Assembly: GCA_041397525.1 (NCBI GenBank)
Contig: JAWKWL010000004.1
Location: 124,001-188,000, forward strand
DNA length: 64,000 nt
Source: BOKV01 sp041397525
GTDB taxonomy: Bacteria > Pseudomonadota > Alphaproteobacteria > Rhizobiales > Rhizobiaceae
Direction: 5' to 3'
Of the stretch, positions 1 to 9,802 are shown in pieces; the first letter of the stretch is position 1, and every line of letters starts with the position of its first letter. The position numbers and the translations under genes were made by a program. The notes beneath the pieces were generated by a model, which saw nothing but the letters and a program-made list of their open reading frames with translations, did no database searches and was not told the origin of the DNA.

Positions 1-1338
1 TGCAGCTCGCAGCATCAGGCGGACCGCGCCATCGTCCATGTCCTCGCGTGCTATCACCTGGCTGTTCTGGTATATCCAGGGCAATCGGCCAAGTTCGGCA
101 GGCGCGATAGTGATCGTCAGCGGGTTTTCCTGCGCACCCGTCCTCGCTGCGATTTCACGCAGCAGGTGTTCCACCCCCTCGCCCGTCAAGGCTGACACCA
201 GGATCGGTGCCGTTTCGCCTTGCTTGACCTCACGCATGGCATTGAGTGCATCGGGGGATAACAGATCAGTCTTGTTCCAGACTTCCAGAACACGATCATG
301 GCCTTCCTGTTCGATGCCCAGCTGCGAAAGGATGGCGTAGACATCATCTGCCTGCGCGCGCGTATCAGGATCGGCAATGTCGCGGACATGCAGGATAAGA
401 TCGGCCTCGATCACTTCTTCAAGTGTCGCCCGAAACGCTGCGACAAGGGTTGTCGGCAGGTTTGACACAAATCCCACGGTATCCGAAAGAATCACCTTCT
501 GACCCTGCGGAAGTTCAAGCTGGCGCAAGGTGGGGTCAAGGGTTGCAAACAGCAGATCCTTGGCAAACACTCCTGCTCCGGTCAACCGGTTGAAAAGTGT
601 CGACTTGCCGGCATTGGTGTAGCCGACCAGCGCCACGACAGGCACGGGGGTCTTCTTGCGTTTGGCGCGGTGCAGGTCGCGGGTCTTGCGGACCTTTTCG
701 AGATCCTTCTCCAGTCGCAGGATGCGTTCCTGCAGCAATCGCCGGTCAGCCTCTATCTGGGTTTCGCCAGGTCCACCCGTCTTGCCAAGACCACCGCGCT
801 GGCGTTCAAGGTGGGTCCATTGCCGCACGAGCCTGCCGCGTTGGTAGTTGAGATGAGCAAGTTCCACCTGGAGCCTGCCCTCTTTAGTGCGGGCCCTTGC
901 GCCAAAGATTTCCAGAATGAGGCCGGTACGGTCGAGTACCTTGCAGTTCCAGGCCTTTTCCAGATTGCTTTGTTGTACCGGCGACAGCGCGTGATCGACG
1001 ATAACGAGACCGATCTCCTCTGCCTTCACAATGCCGGCGATTTCATCGATCTTGCCTGTACCGACAAGTGTCGCGGGTCTGACGGATTTTACCGGGACCG
1101 AGCCTGAATGAACGACTTCAAGGTCGATGGCGCGCGCAAGGCCACATGCCTCCTCGATACGCGCTGAAATGCTGCGCGTGGCAACCGGCTCTGCGCCCGA
1201 CACAGAACGCGTTGCATCAGTGCGTTCGAGATTGCGGCTGCGGAATTCGGGGACAAGCACAAGCGCTCGTTCAGGACGGGTTTCATCCTCGGCCGACCAC
1301 TTGAAGCGTTGATCCCTGCCCTTTTCGGGTTCGCTCAA
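1..1338 (-). CDS. hflX: GTPase HflX, 3' end beyond window
   Basis: Ribosome-associated GTPase of the HflX family, which in other bacteria binds the 50S subunit and splits or rescues stalled ribosomes. The reading frame is open to the left edge (446 codons visible), so only the last few residues are missing. The N-terminal HflX domain includes the conserved RGGLGKTGGPGE segment near residue 181, followed by a charged coiled coil and the G domain with the P-loop GYTNAGKST near residue 239 and a G3 DTVGF motif. No ATG fits; the best start is a TTG at 1338 that overlaps the hfq stop codon (TTGA), so hfq and hflX appear translationally coupled, as expected for this conserved pair. Confidence 0.93.
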   Translation of the reverse strand, partial: MSEPEKGRDQRFKWSAEDETRPERALVLVPEFRSRNLERTDATRSVSGAEPVATRSISARIEEACGLARAIDLEVVHSGSVPVKSVRPATLVGTGKIDEIAGIVKAEEIGLVIVDHALSPVQQSNLEKAWNCKVLDRTGLILEIFGARARTKEGRLQVELAHLNYQRGRLVRQWTHLERQRGGLGKTGGPGETQIEADRRLLQERILRLEKDLEKVRKTRDLHRAKRKKTPVPVVALVGYTNAGKSTLFNRLTGAGVFAKDLLFATLDPTLRQLELPQGQKVILSDTVGFVSNLPTTLVAAFRATLEEVIEADLILHVRDIADPDTRAQADDVYAILSQLGIEQEGHDRVLEVWNKTDLLSPDALNAMREVKQGETAPILVSALTGEGVEHLLREIAARTGAQENPLTITIAPAELGRLPWIYQNSQVIAREDMDDGAVRLMLRAA

Positions 1339-1583
1339 TCGCTGCTCTCTTCGCTTCCGTTATCGCCGAAACTGACCGGCGCGGACGGCATGATGGTGGA
1401 AATGGCATGCTTGTAGACGAGTTGCGCAATGCCATCGCGCTTCAGCAACACGCAAAAATTGTCAAACCACGACACCACACCGTTCAATTTGACGCCATTC
1501 ACCAGAAAAATCGTCAATGGAATTTTCTGCTTGCGGACCTGGTTGAGGAATGTGTCCTGCAGATTCTGCGATCTCTCAGACAT
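1335..1583 (-). CDS. hfq: RNA chaperone Hfq
   Basis: 82-residue Sm-like RNA chaperone that forms a hexameric ring and pairs small RNAs with mRNAs. The Sm1 region (QNLQDTFLNQVRKQKIPLTI) and the Sm2 signature YKHAIST are intact. The length is normal for alphaproteobacteria, which lack the long C-terminal tail of the enterobacterial protein. It lies directly upstream of hflX and overlaps its start. Its presence is relevant to the small-RNA-like loci found elsewhere in the window. Confidence 0.97.
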   Translation of the reverse strand: MSERSQNLQDTFLNQVRKQKIPLTIFLVNGVKLNGVVSWFDNFCVLLKRDGIAQLVYKHAISTIMPSAPVSFGDNGSEESSD

Positions 1584-1790
1584 TTTGTTTTTGTTCTCCG
1601 CATTGTCGAACCACCAGCAGGTCCGGGTAAGAACGGCCTGCGGTGGTTTCTCTTATTGTTTTTGTTGGCCCAAAACCACGGGCAGCTTTTTCACCCTGAC
1701 TTGCCTCGCGTTATTGTAGCGTGAATCGCAAAGTTTCAAGCTGAAGTTTTTTTTCGGGACACTTGGCGTCCTTCCACATTCAATCAGGTA

Positions 1791-3167
1791 TCAGAAAAAT
1801 TCAAGGCTTACCCGGAACATCTGTTCAACCTGCCGCACCCTTTCGTTCAACGCCAGGATCACAACGCGGTCCTTGGGCTTGATGATGCAGTCCCCTGTCG
1901 GCTGGATTACAGTCTCGCCATGATAGATCGCGCCAATGCGCACACCGTCGGGCAAATGCAATTCACGCAACGGTTTTCCCACCAAAGGCGAGGTATCGAG
2001 AGCCTCGGCCTCGATGATTTCAGCCGCACCGTTCTGAAGCGAGTATACACCGCGTATCCGCCCGCGCCGCACATGTTGCAGGATGCGGGAAATGGTCACC
2101 GAGCGGGGATTGATATAGTCATCAATTCCCAGTGATTTGGTGAAGCCGTGATAGCCGGAATTGTTCAGCAGCGCCAAATTCGAATCACAACCCATTTTCT
2201 TGGCAAGGACCGACGAAAGGATATTGACCTGGTCGTCATTGGTAATGGCGACCATAAGATCGGCATTGGCTGCACCCGCCTCTGACAGCATCTGTTCGTC
2301 AAGCGCACTGCCATGCAGCACCACGGTACGCTTCAGCTGATCCGCCATGCGGATGGCCCGCTCGCGAGAGGATTCGATCACCTTGACCCGGGATCCGGGC
2401 ATGCGCTCTTCAATGCGGCGTGCCAGGTACAGGCCAATATTGCCACCCCCAGCAATCACGATCCTATTGGCCTCGGGCTTTTCCTTGCCAAAAATCGAAA
2501 GTGTCCGCCTGATCTGTCCGCGAGCTGCGATCACATAGGCAAGGTCTCCCTTGAGGATCTGGTCGGAACTGCGTGGCGTGAACATCTTGCCACCGCGCCA
2601 TATGCCGCAAACAGTGGCGTTGAGATCAGGAAACAGTTCGCTCAATTGCGAAAGCGGCGTGTCGATGACGGGGCAATCCTCGTCACAGTCTACAGCCACC
2701 ATGGCGATCTTGTCCTGGCCGAACAGGACAACATCGCGTGCACCGGGCATGGCAATACGGCGCAAGACCACGTCGCCGACCTCCATTTCCGGAGAGATCA
2801 GAACGTCGATCGGCATGTTGTCGCGCGAGAACAGGTTCTGCCAATGCGGCTGGCGATAGGCCTGTGCCCTGATCCTGGCAATCTTGGTCGGAACGTTGAA
2901 CAATGAGTGCGCAACCTGGCAGGCAACCATGTTGACTTCGTCATAGAGCGTTACGGCAATGATCATGTCCGCCTGTTCGGCGCCCGCGCGCGCAAGAACA
3001 TCGGGATGCGAGCCATGGCCAACATGGCCACGGACGTCAAGCTTGTCCTGAATGTTCTGGACGAGCTGCGGCGAGGAATCGATCACCGAAACATCGTTGT
3101 TTTCCGCCGCCAGTCGTTCAGCAATGCCGTAGCCGACCTGGCCTGCCCCGCAGATAACTACCCGCAT
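1791..3167 (-). CDS. trkA: Trk system potassium uptake protein TrkA
   Basis: 458-residue peripheral membrane regulator of the Trk/Ktr K+ uptake channel. It has two RCK repeats: an N-terminal Rossmann fold (VVICGAGQVGYGIAERLA) with TrkA-C domain, then a second Rossmann fold starting near residue 235 (RIVIAGGGNIGLYLARR) with another TrkA-C domain. Length is typical. The start lies 5 bases after the ntrX stop, so it is probably co-transcribed with ntrYX, the arrangement usual in rhizobia. No TrkH/TrkG partner is in the window. Confidence 0.96.
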   Translation of the reverse strand: MRVVICGAGQVGYGIAERLAAENNDVSVIDSSPQLVQNIQDKLDVRGHVGHGSHPDVLARAGAEQADMIIAVTLYDEVNMVACQVAHSLFNVPTKIARIRAQAYRQPHWQNLFSRDNMPIDVLISPEMEVGDVVLRRIAMPGARDVVLFGQDKIAMVAVDCDEDCPVIDTPLSQLSELFPDLNATVCGIWRGGKMFTPRSSDQILKGDLAYVIAARGQIRRTLSIFGKEKPEANRIVIAGGGNIGLYLARRIEERMPGSRVKVIESSRERAIRMADQLKRTVVLHGSALDEQMLSEAGAANADLMVAITNDDQVNILSSVLAKKMGCDSNLALLNNSGYHGFTKSLGIDDYINPRSVTISRILQHVRRGRIRGVYSLQNGAAEIIEAEALDTSPLVGKPLRELHLPDGVRIGAIYHGETVIQPTGDCIIKPKDRVVILALNERVRQVEQMFRVSLEFF

Positions 3168-3172
3168 GTTGC

Positions 3173-4570
3173 TTACGCCTCGCTTGCCTCATCCTTGCGC
3201 TTGCGGTCGAACAGGCCAAGCATTTTCAGCTTTCGGTGCAGCGCGGAGCGTTCCATACCAACGAATTCGGCAGTACGCGAGATGTTTCCGCCGAATCGTC
3301 CGATTTGGGCAGCCAGATAGTCGCGCTCGAATGCCTCACGTGCATCCTTCAGCGGCAGTGCCATGATGTGCTCGCCACCGCCACCTCCGGCAGATGGCAA
3401 CATGTCGCCAATTTCTGCGGGCAACATGTCTGCGGAAATGACAGTGTCCGGCTCTGCCCTGGTCAGGATCATCAGCCGTTCGATGTTGTTGCGCAGCTGG
3501 CGGATATTGCCCGGCCAGTCATGCGCCTGGAGGACTGCCATGGCGTCCTCACCAATGCGGCAACCCTTGATGCCGGTCTGGCGGCCAATCTGCTCCATGA
3601 ACGCCTCGGCGAGGATCGGAACATCCTCACGCCGCTCTGACAGCGGTGGAACCCTCAAGGGCACCACCGCAAGTCGGTGGAACAGGTCCTCGCGGAACTG
3701 CCCTTCCCTGATCAATTGTTCCAGATTGCGCGCCGTGGACGAAAGAACGCGCACATCCACCTTGACCCTGGTCGAACCGCCCACCCGCTCGAACTGCTGA
3801 TCAACGAGAACCCGCAAGATCTTGTTCTGGGTCTCGCGCGGCATATCTGCAACCTCGTCGAGATAAAGCGTGCCGCCATGCGCCTCCTCCAGCGCGCCAA
3901 CCTTCCTGCCGGAACCGTTGACGGCCTCGGTGCCGAAAAGCTCGACTTCCATGCGATCCGCGGTGATTGCTGCCGCGTTGACAGCAACAAACGGACCACT
4001 GGAGCGGTTTGACTGGGCGTGGATGGTTCTTGCCACCAGTTCCTTGCCGGCGCCCGAGGCACCAATGATCATGATGCGGCTGTTTGTCGGAGCGACGCGC
4101 TCGATGGTCTGGCGAAGCTGATTGAGCGCTTGTGACTTGCCGAGCAGTTCCGGCATGTCAGCGGTCATGCCCCGGAGTTCCTTTACCTGTTTGCGCAGGC
4201 TGGAGGCTTCAAGCGCGCGATCTGCAACCAGAACCAGGCGATCAGCCTTGAACGGCTTCTCGATATAGTCATAGGCGCCAGCACGAATTGCCGAAACCGC
4301 AGTCTCTATGTTGCCATGCCCGGAGATCATCACAACCGGCAGTTCTGGATGCTCTGCCTTTATGGCATCGAGCAATTCGAGGCCATCGAGTTTCGAACCC
4401 TGTAGCCAGATATCGAGGAAAACCAGCGTCGGACGGCGCGCGGCTATGGCTTCCAGCGCGCTGTCGCTGTCGCCTGCAGTACGGGTGCCATGCCCTTCGT
4501 CTTCAAGAATGCCCGCGACAAGATCACGAATATCCTGCTCGTCGTCCACAATCAGTATGTCGGATGCCAT
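3173..4570 (-). CDS. ntrX: Nitrogen assimilation response regulator NtrX
   Basis: 465-residue NtrC-family response regulator. A receiver domain with phospho-acceptor D53 (VFLDIWL) is followed by an AAA+ domain with Walker A GASGAGKE and Walker B LYLDEVADMP, then a Fis-type helix-turn-helix at the C-terminus (GGNISRTAEFVGMERSALHR). The sigma-54 contacting GAFTGA loop is missing: the segment after ELFG reads TEAVNGSGRKVGALEEA. This is known for alphaproteobacterial NtrX and implies regulation that does not use sigma-54. The gene abuts ntrY directly, so the two form a kinase/regulator pair. Confidence 0.95.
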   Translation of the reverse strand: MASDILIVDDEQDIRDLVAGILEDEGHGTRTAGDSDSALEAIAARRPTLVFLDIWLQGSKLDGLELLDAIKAEHPELPVVMISGHGNIETAVSAIRAGAYDYIEKPFKADRLVLVADRALEASSLRKQVKELRGMTADMPELLGKSQALNQLRQTIERVAPTNSRIMIIGASGAGKELVARTIHAQSNRSSGPFVAVNAAAITADRMEVELFGTEAVNGSGRKVGALEEAHGGTLYLDEVADMPRETQNKILRVLVDQQFERVGGSTRVKVDVRVLSSTARNLEQLIREGQFREDLFHRLAVVPLRVPPLSERREDVPILAEAFMEQIGRQTGIKGCRIGEDAMAVLQAHDWPGNIRQLRNNIERLMILTRAEPDTVISADMLPAEIGDMLPSAGGGGGEHIMALPLKDAREAFERDYLAAQIGRFGGNISRTAEFVGMERSALHRKLKMLGLFDRKRKDEASEA

Positions 4571-6952
4571 CTAGAGCGTGCTCCCGGTTTTTTCAATTGT
4601 TGCTGCCCCTGATTCACTGTGTTCGGCTTTCGCAAGCTGCCTTGTCGCTGGTGACGCCTTGTCGTCCAGAGGAAGGATCATTCGAACCATCGCGCCTGTT
4701 CCACCTGCGGCGACAGCCGGTGCGTCATGCAATTCAATGCTCCCGCCATGGTCTTCGAGAATCTTGCGAACTATGGCCAGCCCCAGGCCGGTTCCCTTCT
4801 CGCGGGTTGTCATATACGGCTCCAGCAAGCGCTGGCGGTTTTCGACAGGCAACCCCTTGCCATTGTCGATGATGTCAATCTGGCAATTGTCACCGTGTCG
4901 GCGGGCCCTGATCTCGATCCGCCCCTTTTCCTTTGCTGCATTCTCTTTTGCCGCAATGCCTTCAGAGGCATTCTTGATAATATTGATGAAGGCCTGTGAC
5001 AGCAGTCTTGTATCAAAAAAACCATATAGCCGCTCACCGCCAAAGTCGGTCACAAAGTCGATATCCGGCAACGCAACCTTCTGCAGGAAGGCCGCCTCGT
5101 TGAGGGTCTCGGCGATGTTGCGGGCTTCCATCTGCGGTTTCGGCATCCTTGCAAAAGACGAGAACTCGTCCACCATGCGCCCTATGTCGCCGACCTGGCG
5201 AATGATCGTGTCCGTACACTGGTCGAAGATTTCGCGGTCTTCGGTGATGTATTTTCCATAGCGGCGGCGAATGCGCTCGGCTGAAAGCTGGATTGGTGTC
5301 AGCGGATTCTTGATCTCATGGGCAATGCGCCGCGCCACGTCCGACCAGGCGGTGTTGCGCTGAGCGGAAACCAGATCGGTAATGTCATCAATGGTGATGA
5401 CGAAGGATTCATCGCTGCCTGCATGGCGGTGCGCGTCATCACGTTCCTGCGTAACCTGTACGTTGAGCGTACGTTCCTGCCCCGCGCGGGCAATGGTGAC
5501 TTGTTCACGCCAATCGTGCTTCTTCGACTGTTTGGCGTTTTTGAATACCGGGGCGAGTTCCGGCAAAGCGTCACCGATATTGCGTCCGGTGCGAAACCTG
5601 CCGGAAAACAGGGGCGAGGACGCACGATTTGCGATGGTAATTCGCCCTTCCCCGTCCACACCCAGAACCGCCGCACTCACGCCCGACAAGACTGCCTCGG
5701 TAAAGCGCGCGCGCTGGTCAATGTCGTCCTTCGCGGAAAGGATGGCATCGCGCTGGCTGCGCAATTCAGTAATCATCACGTTGAAGGTGTCGTTGAGGTT
5801 TTTCAGATCGCCCTCGGTGTGGACGGTTGACACCCTTACATCGAGATTGCCGCCCGACACTTCGTCGGCGGCGGTGATCAGCCTGCGAATTGGCGAGACC
5901 AGCCGGTCGGCCACCGATATTCCCATCCAGATCGCTGACAACAGCACGATCAGGCATACGCCGATATACAAGACCGCAAATGCCAGTTGCACCGGCAGCC
6001 GGTTCTGTTCAAGGCCGCGATATTCCAGTGTATTTGCCTCCATCTGGCGCAATGCAGCCGTTACTTCCGGCCTGAGCGGCATGATGGTGTAAAGATAGGC
6101 GTCGGGGATTTCGCGCAACTTGAACATTGCGCCAATGAGATTTGTCGCCCCTGGGGGAATGCCAACCGGGTCTCCCGTGTCGGCGGCGTCGAAATATTCA
6201 GTGATCGGATCGGGAAGTGGTTCCTTCCATTCGGTCTTGGCAGAAATAATGACCTGACCGTCACGCCGCATCAGATCGGCACGGATGAAGCCCCTGCCCT
6301 TGGCGTGAAGTGTCATCAGGTTTTCAAAACCGGGTCGGTCAAGGCTGTAGATCTGGCGAGCCCGATCCAGATCGGCAGCCATTGAAATGGTATTGCCGGT
6401 CAAAACGCGGCGGCTTTCGTCCATGTAAGCCCTGGCAACACTGACAGAGGATTCGACGATTTGCTTGGTGCGCACTTCGAACCAGCGGTCAAGGCCGAGA
6501 TCGAGCGTCACGCTGGCGACAATGGCAACCAGGATGGCAGGGACGGCCGCCACGAGCGCAAACAGGCCAACGATACGCACATGAAGCCGCGCAGCTGCCC
6601 TGCCCTTGCGCCGCGCCTGAAGGATTATCGCGATTTCCCTGCCGATCAGGAAAAGCATGATCAACGCCAGCACGGAATTGATCGCCAGCGCCGCAGTTAC
6701 CACGCTGTTGGTGGGCGCCACCGGCGCAAGGCCTATCAGGATCAGGAAAGTGACAGTCCCCGTCACGAGCAGTGCTAGAACGGCTGCAAAACCCAGCATC
6801 CGCGACATTCCATCGCGTTCGCCACGCTGGACGCTGGCTGGCGCTTCTGAAACGACAATGGAAGGTTTTTCGTGATGGTTGCCGCTGGATTTCATTTGCG
6901 GTTTGGTTTGGGATTTCAAAGGGCCGGTCGGCAATGCCTGCGCTTCGTTCAT
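4571..6952 (-). CDS. ntrY: Nitrogen regulation sensor histidine kinase NtrY
   Basis: 793-residue membrane histidine kinase paired with NtrX. Three N-terminal transmembrane segments (about residues 53-77, 84-108, 125-150), an extracytoplasmic sensor region, and a fourth membrane segment (about 325-350) lead into a HAMP domain (VSPIRRLITAADEVSGGNLDV), a PAS domain, HisKA with the phospho-acceptor H-box ARRIAHEIKNPLTPIQLS, and a HATPase domain with N, G1 and G2 boxes (GTGLGLAIV). It begins after a 176-bp gap from ntrC that contains a strong palindrome, so it may have its own promoter as well as read-through from ntrC. Confidence 0.95.
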   Translation of the reverse strand: MNEAQALPTGPLKSQTKPQMKSSGNHHEKPSIVVSEAPASVQRGERDGMSRMLGFAAVLALLVTGTVTFLILIGLAPVAPTNSVVTAALAINSVLALIMLFLIGREIAIILQARRKGRAAARLHVRIVGLFALVAAVPAILVAIVASVTLDLGLDRWFEVRTKQIVESSVSVARAYMDESRRVLTGNTISMAADLDRARQIYSLDRPGFENLMTLHAKGRGFIRADLMRRDGQVIISAKTEWKEPLPDPITEYFDAADTGDPVGIPPGATNLIGAMFKLREIPDAYLYTIMPLRPEVTAALRQMEANTLEYRGLEQNRLPVQLAFAVLYIGVCLIVLLSAIWMGISVADRLVSPIRRLITAADEVSGGNLDVRVSTVHTEGDLKNLNDTFNVMITELRSQRDAILSAKDDIDQRARFTEAVLSGVSAAVLGVDGEGRITIANRASSPLFSGRFRTGRNIGDALPELAPVFKNAKQSKKHDWREQVTIARAGQERTLNVQVTQERDDAHRHAGSDESFVITIDDITDLVSAQRNTAWSDVARRIAHEIKNPLTPIQLSAERIRRRYGKYITEDREIFDQCTDTIIRQVGDIGRMVDEFSSFARMPKPQMEARNIAETLNEAAFLQKVALPDIDFVTDFGGERLYGFFDTRLLSQAFINIIKNASEGIAAKENAAKEKGRIEIRARRHGDNCQIDIIDNGKGLPVENRQRLLEPYMTTREKGTGLGLAIVRKILEDHGGSIELHDAPAVAAGGTGAMVRMILPLDDKASPATRQLAKAEHSESGAATIEKTGSTL

Positions 6953-7049
6953 GAATGACCGTCCAACCTGCCCTGTTCACTACCGTCGGTATGTTCCGGA
7001 ATAATTCGCCACCCAAGGAAGGCGATGAATTTTGCCTGACTCGGAACAC

Positions 7050-7067
7050 CGTTGCATGAATGCAACG
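7050..7067. promoter_or_regulatory. 18-bp palindrome in the ntrC-ntrY gap
   Basis: CGTTGCATGAATGCAACG is an 8-bp perfect inverted repeat around a 2-base centre, about 100 bases upstream of the ntrY start. A second shorter dyad (ACTTGTCAAGT, 7089-7099) lies nearby. These are candidate operators for ntrY/ntrX. The regulator is unknown. The sequence does not match the NtrC consensus well. Confidence 0.4.
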
Positions 7068-7106
7068 CAATTGTGGCAAGAATGAAACACTTGTCAAGTT
7101 TGGGAC

Positions 7107-7130
7107 GATTTGAAGGTGCCTCTTCAAATC
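7107..7130 (-). other. Hairpin at the 3' end of ntrC
   Basis: A 9-bp perfect inverted repeat (GATTTGAAG / CTTCAAATC) with a 6-base loop overlaps the ntrC stop codon. No T-tract follows on the minus strand, so it is not a standard intrinsic terminator. It may be an mRNA 3' end stabiliser or a partial attenuator between ntrC and ntrY. Confidence 0.4.
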
Positions 7131-8583
7131 ATCTGATTGAGCGGATGACCTGAATGTCGAGTTCGCGGATTTTCTTGCGCAAAGTGTTCCGGTTCAGCCC
7201 GAGCAGATCGGCAGCTTTCAGTTGGTTTCCGCGCGTGGCAGCAAGTGTCGTTGCAATCAGCGGCGCTTCCAGTTGCCGCAGCACACGGTGATAAAGACCC
7301 GGTGGCGGAAGGTCATTGCCATAGCCCGCGAAATAATCAGAGAGCCAGGCTTCGGTTGCACCGGAAATGTCGGCAGCCACATCGGGATTGCCCGCCCCCG
7401 ATGCCTGGCTCGATAACGGATCGGCACCGCGCAACTCGGCTTCGATGATTTCAGCGGTGATTATTTCCTGCGGGTAAAGCGCGGACAATCGCCGGATCAG
7501 GTTTTCGAGTTCACGAACATTGCCCGGCCAGCGGTAGCGCTTCAACAATTCGACGGCGTCCTGCTCGACATGCTTCAGTGCCAAACCATCCTTTTCCGCC
7601 TGCGCCAGAAAATGCCTTGCAAGATCGGGAATGTCCTCGGAGCGCTCGCGCAGCGGCGGCAGGCGCAGCGGCACCACATTCAGCCGGTAATACAGGTCTT
7701 CGCGGAACAGACCCTGATTGATCAACTGGCGAAGATCCTTGTTGGTGGCGGCAACGATGCGCACGTCGGTCCGGATTGGTGTCCTGCCGCCAACGGTCGT
7801 ATACTCGCCCTGTTGCAACACCCTGAGCAGCCGGGTTTGCGCATCCATCGGCATGTCACCGATTTCATCGAGGAAAAGCGTGCCGCCTTCCGCCTGTTCG
7901 AAACGCCCGGACGAGCGGGTCTGGGCGCCTGTGAAAGAACCCTTTTCGTGGCCGAACAATTCGGATTCAATCAGGTCCTTGGGAATGGCGGCCATGTTGA
8001 TTGCAACAAACGGCCCATTCCGGCGTTTGCCGTAGTCATGCAGGGCGCGGGCGACGAGTTCCTTGCCGGTGCCGGATTCACCGGTAATCATCAGTGTCAG
8101 ATCGGTTTGCATGAGCCGAGCAAGTACCCGGTAGATTTCCTGCATGGCCGGTGACCTGCCGACCAGCGGCATGCGGTCTTCGGCCTCGTCGAAATTGCTG
8201 GGCAGCTTGCCGCGTTTGGGTTCAGAGACAGCGCGGCCCGCAACGGAGATGATCTCCTGCAAATCGAAGGGTTTGGGCAGATACTCATAGGCACCTTTTT
8301 CCGACGCCTTGATCGCGGTCATGAAAGTGTTTTGCGCGCTCATCACCACGACAGGAAGATCCGGGCGCAGGCGCTTGATGCGGGGCAGCAGTTCGAAAGC
8401 GTCTCCGTCAGGCATGATGACATCACTGACCACCAGATCGCCCTCGCCGGCCGAAATCCAGCGCCAAAGCGTTGCGATGTTTGATGTGACCCGCACCTCG
8501 TAGCCGGCGCGCGAAAATGCCTGGTTCAACACAGTGCGAATGGCGGCATCATCATCAGCAACAAGAACCAGTCCCTTGCTCAT
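7129..8583 (-). CDS. ntrC: Nitrogen regulation response regulator NtrC
   Basis: 484-residue sigma-54 activator. The receiver domain has phospho-acceptor D54 (VVSDVIMPDG), matching the usual NtrC position. The AAA+ domain has Walker A GESGTGKE, the sigma-54 contact loop GSFTGA (a GAFTGA variant) and Walker B LFLDEIGDMP. The C-terminal Fis-type helix-turn-helix reads GNQLKAADLLGLNRNTLRKK. Its start overlaps the ntrB stop by 4 bases. Together with NtrB it controls nitrogen-limitation genes. A candidate binding site lies in front of this operon, upstream of dusB. Confidence 0.97.
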   Translation of the reverse strand: MSKGLVLVADDDAAIRTVLNQAFSRAGYEVRVTSNIATLWRWISAGEGDLVVSDVIMPDGDAFELLPRIKRLRPDLPVVVMSAQNTFMTAIKASEKGAYEYLPKPFDLQEIISVAGRAVSEPKRGKLPSNFDEAEDRMPLVGRSPAMQEIYRVLARLMQTDLTLMITGESGTGKELVARALHDYGKRRNGPFVAINMAAIPKDLIESELFGHEKGSFTGAQTRSSGRFEQAEGGTLFLDEIGDMPMDAQTRLLRVLQQGEYTTVGGRTPIRTDVRIVAATNKDLRQLINQGLFREDLYYRLNVVPLRLPPLRERSEDIPDLARHFLAQAEKDGLALKHVEQDAVELLKRYRWPGNVRELENLIRRLSALYPQEIITAEIIEAELRGADPLSSQASGAGNPDVAADISGATEAWLSDYFAGYGNDLPPPGLYHRVLRQLEAPLIATTLAATRGNQLKAADLLGLNRNTLRKKIRELDIQVIRSIR

Positions 8584-9785
8584 TCATCATTCCCCAAATC
8601 AGTGTTCATGCGATCATGGCCATCCGGACCGGCAATGGCAGGGAGACTGCCAATCGCGGTCTCGTCGTCGAACTCGCCGCGCCAGGCAGGCATCAGTATT
8701 CTGAATATCGTCTTGCGCGGCTCCGAATCGCATTCGATTACGCCGCCATGGTCACCGACTATCTTGGCAACCAGCGCCAGACCCAATCCCGAACCATTGG
8801 TCTTTGAAGTCACGAACGGATCGAAAATATAGCTGCGCAACTCGTCCGGAACGCCCGGCCCGTTGTCACGGACGCAGAATTCCATCGGCAGCGACACCCT
8901 TTCGCTCGACCCGGATACTGACAGGTGAATGCCGGGCCGGAAACTCGTCGAAAACACGATTTCGCCGTCGGGCGTGTCCGAGAGCGCCTCGGCCGCATTC
9001 TTGGCCAGATTGAGAAAAATCTGGATCAGCTGGTCGCGATTGCCGAACACAGGCGGGAGCGATGGATCATATTCCTCCATGAGCCGGATGTTGCGGGCAA
9101 AACCGGATTTTGACAGCCGTTTCACATGCTCCAGCACGGAATGGATATTTACCGGTTGGCGCTGGATCGGTCGCTCGTCAGAGAATACCTCCATCCGGTC
9201 TACCAGGTTGACGATGCGGTCAGTCTCATCGGTAATCAGCCGGGTCAGCGAACGGTCTTCCTCGCTGGCCGACATTTCCAGCAATTGTGCAGCACCGCGA
9301 ATGCCCGAAAGCGGGTTCTTGATTTCATGCGCCAGCATCGCCGCCAGACCGGTAACGGTGCGCGCGGCACCGCGATGTGTCAGCTGGCGATCAAGCTTGT
9401 CAGCCATGGTGCGTGGCTGAAACATCAATGTCACATGGCCGGGTAATTCCGTAACCGGTGCGGCATAAACATCGACCACCTTGTCGCGGCCAATACGCGG
9501 CGAGGAAATATCGATCTTGTATTCGTTGATTGGAGAATCCGCCTCGCGCGCCTGTTCGATCAGCGTCAGAACCGGGCTTCCAAACGGGATGAAATGTGCC
9601 AGTCCGTGCCTCGCCATAAAGGGAGCGGAGGAGCGGAAAAATCCTTCGGCTGCGGCATTGGCGTGAATGATCCGGTTTTCGCGGCTGACCATGATGACGG
9701 GATGGGGAAGCGCATCCAGCACAACGGAGGCTGTTTGCGCAGGTTCGCCAGCGACTACATTATTTTCCGGGTGCAGCTTCGCCAT
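8580..9785 (-). CDS. ntrB: Nitrogen regulation histidine kinase NtrB
   Basis: Soluble histidine kinase/phosphatase for NtrC, normally controlled by PII proteins. A PAS domain (ALPHPVIMVSRENRIIHANAA region) is followed by HisKA with H-box LAAMLAHEIKNPLSGI and a HATPase domain (NGSGLGLALV). The frame extends upstream to 9971 but that part overlaps dusB. The start at 9785 has a purine-rich GGCGAG 6 bases upstream; an in-frame ATG at 9791 is an alternative. It follows dusB by about 17 bases, giving the conserved dusB-ntrB-ntrC operon. Confidence 0.93.
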   Translation of the reverse strand: MAKLHPENNVVAGEPAQTASVVLDALPHPVIMVSRENRIIHANAAAEGFFRSSAPFMARHGLAHFIPFGSPVLTLIEQAREADSPINEYKIDISSPRIGRDKVVDVYAAPVTELPGHVTLMFQPRTMADKLDRQLTHRGAARTVTGLAAMLAHEIKNPLSGIRGAAQLLEMSASEEDRSLTRLITDETDRIVNLVDRMEVFSDERPIQRQPVNIHSVLEHVKRLSKSGFARNIRLMEEYDPSLPPVFGNRDQLIQIFLNLAKNAAEALSDTPDGEIVFSTSFRPGIHLSVSGSSERVSLPMEFCVRDNGPGVPDELRSYIFDPFVTSKTNGSGLGLALVAKIVGDHGGVIECDSEPRKTIFRILMPAWRGEFDDETAIGSLPAIAGPDGHDRMNTDLGNDE

Positions 9786-9802
9786 TTCCATCTCGCCCGA
9801 TC

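Noticed and set aside
3173..4570. NtrX lacking GAFTGA as a defect
   Set aside because: Loss of this loop is the normal state of alphaproteobacterial NtrX, not a mutation.
7107..7130. Intrinsic terminator after ntrC
   Set aside because: The stem is perfect but no T-run follows on the minus strand.
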